A stretch of DNA of 5,175 nt from an uncultured Phycisphaerae bacterium (GTDB taxonomy: Bacteria; Planctomycetota; Phycisphaerae; Phycisphaerales; SM1A02): positions 1 through 5,175 of the forward strand of contig CALCOW010000146.1 of NCBI GenBank assembly GCA_937899935.1. The letters are read 5' to 3'. The notes beneath the pieces were generated by a model that did no database searches, was not told the origin of the DNA, and saw nothing but the letters and a program-made list of their open reading frames with translations. Made by a program: the position numbers and the translations under genes. Shown here piece by piece: positions 1-4,367 of this stretch. How positions within the stretch are numbered: the stretch's first letter is position 1; each line of letters begins with the position of its first letter.

Positions 1-44
1 TCGTGATCGGATCTCCAGATGTTGGAGATCTGATACCGCTGATA
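1..44. repeat. Structured repeat element, copy 1
   Basis: The copy opens with TCGTGAT, then two bases, then a 7-bp perfect stem (10-16 GATCTCC with 24-30 GGAGATC, loop 17-23), and closes with TGATACCGCTGATA (31-44). The same opening and closing blocks occur at 234-280 around a different but equally complementary stem. The window begins exactly at the first matching base, so the element may extend upstream. The function is unknown. The closing block contains TGATA twice, four bases apart. A possible sigma70-like pair also lies here (CTGATA 30-35, 17 bp, TATAAC 53-58), so a promoter/operator role cannot be excluded. Confidence 0.6.
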
Positions 45-124
45 GGTGCCAGTATAACGAGTGAGTCAGGGCCTCTCTTTTGGGAAGAATGATTGCTTGT
101 CATGGCAAGTGGTGAGGAATTTGG

Positions 125-149
125 AGCTCTTCTCGTGAGAAAATGAGCT
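125..149 (+). other. Hairpin in non-coding region
   Basis: AGCTC (125-129) pairs with GAGCT (145-149). Directly inside, TTCT (130-133) pairs with AGAA (138-141) around a CGTG loop, with three unpaired bases at 142-144. It is a compact nine-pair hairpin between the two copies of the structured repeat. No U-tract follows, so it does not look like an intrinsic terminator. It may be one helix of a larger structured RNA, but that is inference. Confidence 0.4.
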
Positions 150-184
150 TGGAATAAGAAACACTCCTTCAAAGAGCCTGGTCT

Positions 185-235
185 GAGGTGGTAAGGAAAG
201 CAGGGTACGACCCTCGGTTTCTACCTTCGCACCTC
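185..235 (+). other. Long imperfect hairpin leading into repeat copy 2
   Basis: An interrupted helix can be drawn from outside to inside: GAGGTG (185-190) with CACCTC (230-235), AAGG (193-196) with CCTT (224-227), AAA (197-199) with TTT (218-220), and AGGGT (202-206) with ACCCT (210-214) around an ACG loop. Its 3' end overlaps the first bases of repeat copy 2, so the two structures would compete or stack. There is no T-run after it. I do not recognise a known RNA family here (not RNase P, tmRNA, SRP RNA, or a riboswitch core I know). Confidence 0.45.
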
Positions 236-280
236 GTGATCTGGCCTTCCATGCAGTTTCAAGGCCTGATACCGCTGATA
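234..280. repeat. Structured repeat element, copy 2
   Basis: The copy has the same 5' block TCGTGAT (234-240) and 3' block TGATACCGCTGATA (267-280) as copy 1, in direct orientation 233 bp downstream. The stem GGCCTT (243-248) with AAGGCC (261-266) starts at the same offset as in copy 1. Compared position by position, three pairs differ by double substitutions that keep pairing (A-T to G-C, T-A to C-G, C-G to T-A). The loop is 12 rather than 7 bases. Conserved flanks with a covarying stem argue for a selected fold rather than chance. The family is unknown to me. Confidence 0.6.
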
Positions 281-297
281 TTGCGCCCGATTACGGA

Positions 298-314
298 ATG
301 GAACAGCGTTCCAT
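298..314 (+). other. Perfect 7-bp hairpin
   Basis: ATGGAAC (298-304) pairs perfectly with GTTCCAT (308-314) around a three-base AGC loop, 18 bases after repeat copy 2. As DNA it is also a plausible 17-bp protein-binding dyad. Nothing equivalent follows copy 1. The function is unknown. Confidence 0.35.
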
Positions 315-467
315 CGCTATGATGCAGGTTCGTTGACACCCCCATGAGGGTGGATTACCTTCCTCTGCTGCTGAGGCGTCTTCACGTAACAGTGGTAAGT
401 GAAGCTATTGCTACGACAATGTTTGCCCGTCTTGACAGTCTCAGTTGGGGTAAGCACCAGACCGCCC

Positions 468-471
468 GGAG
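468..471 (+). promoter_or_regulatory. Ribosome binding site choosing the ATG at 480
   Basis: GGAG lies eight bases before the ATG at 480. This favours the internal ATG over the in-frame GTG at 399, which has no comparable Shine-Dalgarno sequence. The GTG start would also bury the signal peptide behind 27 extra residues. Confidence 0.6.
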
Positions 472-479
472 TTTTCGCG

Positions 480-2630
480 ATGTCAAGATGTGCATGGACC
501 GTGTTGATGACCCTTGTGATGGCGCTGTCAATAAGCAGCCAAGTCCTCGCCCAAGCAAGCACAACGGAAGCTGCCCGTGTGTATCTGGACGACTTCGTGC
601 ACTACGGTTTGACCGCCAATGTTCAGTTGGCAGAAGCCAACGGCAATGCTCTGATGAATTTGCCACTGTCTGATGCTGATTTAGCAAAATTGGTGGACGA
701 CGGTCCGGTCCCGCTGGACCGTTTCGAAAGAGCTGTTGCAAGAACGCAGAACGTTCCAGCGCTTTCTAGTCTGACGGCAAAGCTAACCAATCGGATTGAA
801 AAGGGCCGTCGTGATTTGGCGCGTGACCCTGATCGAGTGGCTCAAGCCATTGCAATGCTCAGTGGAACACGCCGAGATCAATTGCTGGGTCGTCAGCGGC
901 TCATGGCAGCAGGGGAGTATGCCATGCCTGCTCTGGTCGAGCAGATGAGGCAGAACAATAATGAGCAGCAGAAGCTGATGGTCTTACAGGTGATGCGCGA
1001 CATTGGCCGACCAGGCGTCTATCCACTATCCGTAGCGCTACCAAATTTGGCCCCAGCCGATCAACGCCGGGTTGTTGATGTACTTGGTGACATTGGTTAT
1101 TTCCATGCCACACCTGTTCTTTTAGCGATGAGCTTAGATGAGCAGATGACGCCACCTGTACGTGATTCCGCGGTGCTGGCCTACCGGGACGCCGGCGGTC
1201 TCCCGATGGATCTCTCGAACCTGTATGCATTGTCGGCACGGCGCCATCTGGAAGGTGAAGATGTGATGGTGGCCTATCCCAATGAGCCATCAAACAATGT
1301 GTGGTCATGGGAGTCCTTTGGTGGCCTTCGGGCAACACCAGTGCCCACACCTATTTTTAAGCAAGTGCGCGCTATGGATCTTTCGAGTCGCTCATTGGCT
1401 GTTGATGACACCAATGAAAATGCGCTGGCCTTGTTTGTGGCGGCGAATTTGATGCGACAAAATCAACTCCCGGCCGGCACCGTTGATCCAATCTATGGCC
1501 AGTTGCAATACAGCCCAGCCTTTTACGCACGTGTCTTTGGACCTGCAACTGGGCAGCGTGTTTTAGCAGTGGGTATTGATCTTGATAACACGCAGTTAGT
1601 TCGTGATTCACTATCGGGCCTGGCGAAGACGAGTGGCGGGGGCAACCTTTTTCAGGGTGGGCCAAGGCAGCCATTGCTAGAGCTTGCCGACTATCCTGAT
1701 CGCCGGGTTCAATATGAATCGGCGCTTTTGTTGGCTCGAGCTAATCCAGAGCAGAACTTCCCAGGTGATTTTCGGGTGGTTCCAACGCTCGCATCGGCGG
1801 TGCGTATTAGTGGTAAGAACTATGCGATGCTGGTTGCACCAGAAGAAGAAGACCGTCGTGCTCTTGCCAGTCAGCTTGAAGCGCTTGGCTTTGATGTTTT
1901 AGCGAGTACTTCACGATCCGATGAGCTTGAAATACCAATCAGCCAGGCCCCTGCAGTCGACCTGTTTGTTATGAGATCACCAACTGCTGGTGTGGCCGAG
2001 CGCAACATTAGTCAAGTACGTAACTATGGCAAGATCGCATCAGCTCCCGTGCTGTGCTTGGTACCACTCTCCGAAATTCCCACGTTGACGAATCAATATG
2101 CAGATGACCGTCGCGTCGAAGTTGCCCCAGGCGGTCTTTCTGAGGGCGAAATGGCCATGGCCATTGATGCCTTAATGGAGCGTGCTTCAGGTGGTCGTAT
2201 TTCCGAACTCGAGGCGGAGGCGTATGCGCTCGAGTCACTTCAGGTGCTTCGCCATATAGCATCGCTAGACAGATCGATCTACAACATCGGTGACGCAGAC
2301 TCGACGTTGATGGAAGTACTCAATAACACAAAAGACCACACGCAGCTGATGGTCGCGGATGTACTCATTGAGCGTGATACACCTGACGCCCAAAGGGCCG
2401 TGATCGATGCAGCCCTGCGTGCCAACGGTGATCAGCAGATCGATTTGCTGGATCGCGCGGCTGCGTCGGTAAAGCGGTTTGGAAATCATGCGCGGGAGCA
2501 ACAAGTCGTGGCTTTGGTGGCACTGAATCAAAATGCCACCGGTGATACAGCTGATGCAGCGGCAACACTGATCGGCGCCTTAGATCTTTCGCCGCGTGAT
2601 CTGATCATGGTTGTTCCTTCGCCGCAATAA
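480..2630 (+). CDS. Exported HEAT-repeat protein with degenerate receiver-like domain
   Basis: This is a 716-residue protein of unknown function, probably exported. From the ATG at 480 it begins with a clear Sec signal peptide: MSR, a hydrophobic stretch to about residue 20, and likely cleavage after VLA at 24. Residues about 132-240 form HEAT-like helical pairs (for example MPALVEQMRQ and VVDVLGDIG), and another such block lies at about 405-445 (RRVQYESALLLARANP). Residues about 447-568 read like a response-regulator receiver fold: strand YAMLVA, helix DRRALASQLEALGF, strand DLFVMR, strand APVLCLVP, final helix EMAMAIDALM. The phosphoacceptor aspartate position is arginine 499, and the usual acidic pair after the first strand is largely replaced (VAPE), so phosphotransfer is unlikely. 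Residues about 617-701 are again helical repeats. HEAT repeats usually give scaffolding or protein binding; HEAT plus receiver-like architecture recurs, to my recollection, in planctomycetes. A tRNA gene follows five bases after the stop. Confidence 0.85.
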   Translation: MSRCAWTVLMTLVMALSISSQVLAQASTTEAARVYLDDFVHYGLTANVQLAEANGNALMNLPLSDADLAKLVDDGPVPLDRFERAVARTQNVPALSSLTAKLTNRIEKGRRDLARDPDRVAQAIAMLSGTRRDQLLGRQRLMAAGEYAMPALVEQMRQNNNEQQKLMVLQVMRDIGRPGVYPLSVALPNLAPADQRRVVDVLGDIGYFHATPVLLAMSLDEQMTPPVRDSAVLAYRDAGGLPMDLSNLYALSARRHLEGEDVMVAYPNEPSNNVWSWESFGGLRATPVPTPIFKQVRAMDLSSRSLAVDDTNENALALFVAANLMRQNQLPAGTVDPIYGQLQYSPAFYARVFGPATGQRVLAVGIDLDNTQLVRDSLSGLAKTSGGGNLFQGGPRQPLLELADYPDRRVQYESALLLARANPEQNFPGDFRVVPTLASAVRISGKNYAMLVAPEEEDRRALASQLEALGFDVLASTSRSDELEIPISQAPAVDLFVMRSPTAGVAERNISQVRNYGKIASAPVLCLVPLSEIPTLTNQYADDRRVEVAPGGLSEGEMAMAIDALMERASGGRISELEAEAYALESLQVLRHIASLDRSIYNIGDADSTLMEVLNNTKDHTQLMVADVLIERDTPDAQRAVIDAALRANGDQQIDLLDRAAASVKRFGNHAREQQVVALVALNQNATGDTADAAATLIGALDLSPRDLIMVVPSPQ

Positions 2631-2635
2631 GCAGT

Positions 2636-2708
2636 GCCACCCTAGCTCAGTTGGTAGAGCGGAGCTTTCGTAAAGCTCAGGTCACCGGTTCGAGTCCGGT
2701 GGGTGGCT
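2636..2708 (+). tRNA. tRNA-Thr (anticodon CGT)
   Basis: A complete 73-base cloverleaf folds by hand. The acceptor is GCCACCC (2636-2642) with GGGTGGC (2701-2707), seven perfect pairs. The D stem is GCTC/GAGC (2645-2648, 2657-2660) with GG in the loop. The anticodon stem is GAGCT/AGCTC (2662-2666, 2674-2678) around TTCGTAA, giving anticodon CGT at 2669-2671, which reads threonine ACG codons. The variable loop has five bases. The T stem is ACCGG/CCGGT (2684-2688, 2696-2700) with a TTCGAGT loop. The discriminator base is T2708 and the CCA end is not encoded. It starts five bases after the upstream stop codon, so it is most simply transcribed with that gene and released by processing. Confidence 0.96.
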
Positions 2709-2797
2709 TTGTCACATGAATGGCTCAGTTGTTTGTGGCAGGCGCATGGCACCATGACCACATTGAGGTCAAAATCCAGTTCCTCAGAGAGATTGAC

Positions 2798-2890
2798 ATG
2801 AGCATGAAGATGTCGACTTCAATGACTTTTTTACGTTCTCGGACCACGTTGGCAGTGATGGCAGCGGCTCGTTTGTTTACGCAGCAATGA
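2798..2890 (+). CDS. Doubtful small ORF with signal-peptide-like sequence
   Basis: This is a 30-codon frame starting at ATG 2798, preceded by a purine-rich GAGAGA about five bases upstream, and ending in TGA. The product would be basic at its N-terminus (MSMKMS, then RSR), followed by a short hydrophobic stretch (TTLAVMAAARLF), like a bare signal peptide. It could be a small membrane peptide, a remnant of a lost exported-protein gene, or chance. There is no similarity I recognise and no clear promoter. Confidence 0.2.
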   Translation: MSMKMSTSMTFLRSRTTLAVMAAARLFTQQ

Positions 2891-2994
2891 ATCTGGGGCG
2901 AAAAGATTTTCGTGATTGATCCGTCTGATTTTGCGCCTACTTAAAAGTAAGAACTCAGTGATGTTTTCAAGGCCTTTGCGCTCTCTCAATCTTC

Positions 2995-3017
2995 ACACCA
3001 AAAAATTATAACGGTGT
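2995..3017 (-). terminator. Weak hairpin with T-run downstream of the Fur-family gene
   Basis: Read on the - strand, ACACC (3017-3013) pairs with GGTGT (2999-2995) around a 13-base AT-rich loop that contains six T residues. It starts about 14 bases beyond the stop codon of the regulator gene. The T-run lies in the loop instead of after the stem, so it is not a standard intrinsic terminator and is only a positional candidate for ending that transcript. Confidence 0.15.
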
Positions 3018-3030
3018 CAGTCTGCCGGCA

Positions 3031-3411
3031 TCAAGCACACGACGCACATAGCCCAGAGAGTGTAAGGTCGTGGTGTTCGAGTTTGAATCCTTCGGGAACA
3101 AGCTTTTTTAATCCGCCCGGACATCCATGAATGTCGAAAAAACTATCACAAGCCGTGCAATGAAAGTGGTGGTGGTGCTTGGCGGCAACGCTTTTTAGTT
3201 CGTACCGATCACTTCCCCCGGGAACTGGAACACTCACGATTTCACCTTCAGTCTCAAAGCGCCGAACCGCTCGGTAGATCGTTCGCAGTCCGATCGACTC
3301 GATGTCCTTCTTCGCAAGTTCATGCAATTCATTGATCGACAGGGGGCGCTTGGCCTTTTCTATCACGGTTCGGATGGCATGAAGTTGTTTGGTTTCGCGT
3401 TGGCTGGTCAT
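3031..3411 (-). CDS. Fur-superfamily metalloregulator, probably Zur-like
   Basis: This 126-residue protein is the usual length for a compact Fur/Zur repressor and would be a cytoplasmic DNA-binding dimer. Residues 1-60 form the winged helix, with the recognition helix around GLRTIYRAVRRF (41-52). The C-terminal dimerisation and metal domain shows the family signatures: a histidine cluster HHHHFHC (79-85), CTAC (C85, C88), an added C97 in HGCPG, HH (113-114) in FKLEHHDLTL, and CASC (C122, C125). The two CxxC pairs are the structural zinc site of Fur-family proteins. The metal sensed cannot be read from sequence alone. Zur is favoured by the neighbouring all3515-like gene; Fur or PerR are alternatives. 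No good Shine-Dalgarno precedes the ATG at 3411, but an upstream in-frame stop leaves no better start. It is divergent from the pseudopilin operon and shares a palindromic operator with it, implying autoregulation. Confidence 0.88.
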   Translation of the reverse strand: MTSQRETKQLHAIRTVIEKAKRPLSINELHELAKKDIESIGLRTIYRAVRRFETEGEIVSVPVPGGSDRYELKSVAAKHHHHFHCTACDSFFDIHGCPGGLKKLVPEGFKLEHHDLTLSGLCASCA

Positions 3412-3467
3412 GGCGTCAATGGAATCGCTGATTCAGCAAGAGTGTGAAGATCCGATCTCAATCTGAA

Positions 3468-3479
3468 CCATAATTATGG
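3468..3479. promoter_or_regulatory. 12-bp perfect palindrome at the regulator's -10 region
   Basis: CCATAATTATGG is a perfect 12-bp palindrome that contains the predicted -10 box of the - strand regulator gene (CATAAT, 3478-3473). It may be only the consequence of an AT-rich -10, or a second weak binding site for a dimeric regulator that would affect the regulator's promoter alone. Confidence 0.3.
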
Positions 3480-3501
3480 GGCAAATACTATTGACAATCA
3501 A
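3473..3501 (-). promoter_or_regulatory. Predicted sigma70-like promoter of the Fur-family gene
   Basis: On the - strand, TTGATT (3501-3496; four of six consensus bases) is followed by a 17-bp spacer and CATAAT (3478-3473; five of six). Transcription would start near 3466, leaving a leader of about 55 bases. The -35 box lies in the right-facing core of the 24-bp palindrome, so a bound repressor would cover it. Confidence 0.5.
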
Positions 3502-3511
3502 TTGTCAATAG
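3488..3511. promoter_or_regulatory. 24-bp perfect inverted repeat, likely Fur/Zur-family operator
   Basis: CTATTGACAAT (3488-3498) and its exact reverse complement ATTGTCAATAG (3501-3511) flank a CA dinucleotide. Allowing one extra base on the right, symmetry continues into AATA/TATT on the outer sides. The core TGACAAT-CA-ATTGTCA resembles Fur-family boxes of the form TGAnAAT-n-ATTnTCA, but with a two-base centre instead of one. It lies midway between the divergent regulator and pseudopilin genes and overlaps the -35 regions of both predicted promoters, the classic place for a repressor controlling both directions. The identity of the binder is inferred from proximity. Confidence 0.75.
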
Positions 3512-3518
3512 GTATTAT
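3491..3518 (+). promoter_or_regulatory. Predicted sigma70-like promoter of the pseudopilin operon
   Basis: A perfect TTGACA (3491-3496) is followed by a 16-bp spacer and TATTAT (3513-3518; five of six consensus bases). The start would be near 3525, giving a leader of about 54 bases. The -35 box is inside the left arm of the 24-bp palindrome and the right arm fills most of the spacer, so operator occupancy should block polymerase. Confidence 0.65.
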
Positions 3519-3532
3519 TCTCCGACATAGCT

Positions 3533-3553
3533 GCCCAAATCCTATTTTTGGGC
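3533..3553 (+). other. Hairpin in the pseudopilin leader
   Basis: GCCCAAA (3533-3539) pairs perfectly with TTTGGGC (3547-3553) around a seven-base loop. It begins a few bases after the predicted transcription start and could stabilise the 5' end of the mRNA. No T-run follows, so attenuation by termination is not suggested. Confidence 0.4.
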
Positions 3554-3560
3554 CCAGGGT

Positions 3561-3574
3561 GGCTAGGAGGAGCC
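3561..3574 (+). promoter_or_regulatory. Ribosome binding site presented in a hairpin loop
   Basis: A full AGGAGG Shine-Dalgarno (3565-3570) sits eight bases before the ATG at 3579. It is exactly the six-base loop of a GGCT (3561-3564) / AGCC (3571-3574) stem. The motif selects the ATG at 3579 over the adjacent in-frame GTG at 3576. Confidence 0.6.
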
Positions 3575-3578
3575 TGTG

Positions 3579-4340
3579 ATGGTACCGAAAAACGATGAGC
3601 AGCCAGTACATCACGGGTTTACGGTTATTGAATTGCTGGTGGTCATTGCCATTCTGGCCATTTTGATTGCGGTGCTCATGCCTTCTCTTTCCGCGATGGG
3701 GCATCGAGCGCGTGTTGCCGAGGACATGACCAATCTCCGGGCGCTGCAGTTCGCTCACTATCAATATGCCATCGATGAGGATGGCAAATTTGCTGATGCA
3801 GGACTTGCTCATGGAGGCCTTGCAAATGAGGAAATAGCCTGGCTCAATTCTGTTGGCAAGTATGTAAACATTGATGGCGTTGTTCGGTCGCCATTGGATA
3901 CCAGTCCACACTGGGAGATACCAGTTGAGGGGACGACGAATCGATTTCGCCGTACTAGTTACGGTTGGAACAACTATCTTTCCAGAACCCATTCACCTGA
4001 TGCAGCGATCGATCCAAGGAAAGCGGTTGATCGTATGAGTCGAACGACGAATCCAGCGAAGACGGTTCATTTCTTGCACATGGCAGGGAAAGGCTCTTTT
4101 GCTGGGGCTGATCATGTTCACGTTGAGAACTGGTGGATTGGTGAGTCTCATCCAGACGCACCTCCTATCTTGGCATCAAACCAAGTTGAAACCAATGTCG
4201 TTTCGGGATCTCCAAAGTCAATCGAGGCCAAATCTAACTATGGGTTTGTCGATGGGCATGTAGAAACCTTGCATTTTATAGATGTGTATGTTGACCCTAG
4301 TCGCAATCGCTTCAATCCGGGCATTGCTCCTTTATTTTAA
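3579..4340 (+). CDS. Type IV pilin-like (pseudopilin) protein, H-X9-DG family
   Basis: This 253-residue protein has a class III prepilin leader: twelve mostly hydrophilic residues with HH before glycine 13, prepilin-peptidase cleavage at G13-F14, and mature N-terminus FTVIELLVVI with the conserved glutamate at +5 (E18). A hydrophobic helix runs to about residue 34, so the protein is membrane anchored and processed by PilD-type peptidase. The C-terminal region has NYGFVDGHVETL (220-231), the DG core of the planctomycete H-X9-DG pseudopilin group, but the histidine expected ten residues before the aspartate is not there. The mature part has no cysteine and twelve histidines, including HFLH (164-167) and HVH (179-181), which could bind metal. 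It is first in an operon under a likely metal-responsive operator, 27 bases ahead of the dockerin gene. A general secretion pseudopilin is the plainer alternative. Confidence 0.88.
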   Translation: MVPKNDEQPVHHGFTVIELLVVIAILAILIAVLMPSLSAMGHRARVAEDMTNLRALQFAHYQYAIDEDGKFADAGLAHGGLANEEIAWLNSVGKYVNIDGVVRSPLDTSPHWEIPVEGTTNRFRRTSYGWNNYLSRTHSPDAAIDPRKAVDRMSRTTNPAKTVHFLHMAGKGSFAGADHVHVENWWIGESHPDAPPILASNQVETNVVSGSPKSIEAKSNYGFVDGHVETLHFIDVYVDPSRNRFNPGIAPLF

Positions 4341-4367
4341 GTTTGAATCAGAAAGGCAAAAATAAGT

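Larger units (their letters stand above)
1..479. other. Non-coding, hairpin-rich region upstream of the HEAT-repeat gene
   Basis: I see no supportable gene in these 479 bases: the short open frames lack ribosome binding sites. The region holds the two structured repeats and the hairpins listed separately. It also holds a weak hairpin around 96-109 (CTTG/CAAG), a 5-bp one at 337-352 (CACCC/GGGTG) and a 4-bp one at 362-376 (CCTC/GAGG). The density of hairpins suggests an untranslated leader or an uncharacterised non-coding RNA preceding the gene at 480. No convincing promoter can be fixed: TATGAT at 318-323 is a fair -10 but has no good -35. Confidence 0.5.
2709..3030. other. Intergenic region between tRNA-Thr and the Fur-family gene
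   Basis: These 322 bases separate the + strand tRNA from the - strand regulator, which face each other. Apart from a doubtful 30-codon ORF (2798-2890) I see no gene. Small dyads exist: TGACC/GGTCA at 2755-2771, CATGG/CCATG around 2746, CGAAAA/TTTTCG at 2899-2912 and TACTT/AAGTA at 2938-2949. None has the GC-rich stem plus T-run of a clear intrinsic terminator for either direction. Confidence 0.5.

Noticed and set aside
1..280. The repeated blocks as a CRISPR array
   Set aside because: There are only two copies 233 bp apart, with variable sequence inside the repeat rather than between uniform repeats, and no cas genes.
187..330. An open frame through repeat copy 2 giving PDTAD, with a similar DTAD frame through copy 1 (2-64)
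   Set aside because: There is no start codon or ribosome binding site before the shared part, the frames end soon after, and the stem changes preserve pairing rather than amino acids.
333..361. TTGACA at 333-338 as a -35 for the HEAT-repeat gene
   Set aside because: The hexamer at the right distance (TACCTT, 356-361) matches only three of six bases of the -10 consensus.
432..460. TTGACA at 432-437 as a second -35 for the same gene
   Set aside because: No -10-like hexamer occurs 16-18 bases downstream; the only TAA-containing hexamer is too close.
901..1350. Long minus-strand open frames opposite the HEAT-repeat gene
   Set aside because: They lie wholly antisense to a well-supported coding region, and their products have no recognisable domains or sensible starts.
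2543..2556. A 12-of-14 match to the repeat's TGATACCGCTGATA block
   Set aside because: It lies inside the HEAT-repeat coding sequence, lacks the TCGTGAT block and stem, and is explained by the codons for GDTADA.
2636..2710. tRNA-Thr as an attachment site for an integrated element
   Set aside because: No integrase gene and no repeat of the tRNA 3' end is present in the window.
2755..2771. TGACC/GGTCA hairpin as a terminator for the tRNA transcript
   Set aside because: It is followed by A residues, not a T-run, and the stem is only five pairs.
3503..3508. The perfect leftward TTGACA (right arm of the palindrome) as the -35 of the regulator gene
   Set aside because: The good -10 CATAAT is 24 bases away, and hexamers at 15-17 bases match poorly; TTGATT at 3501-3496 gives a 17-bp spacer.
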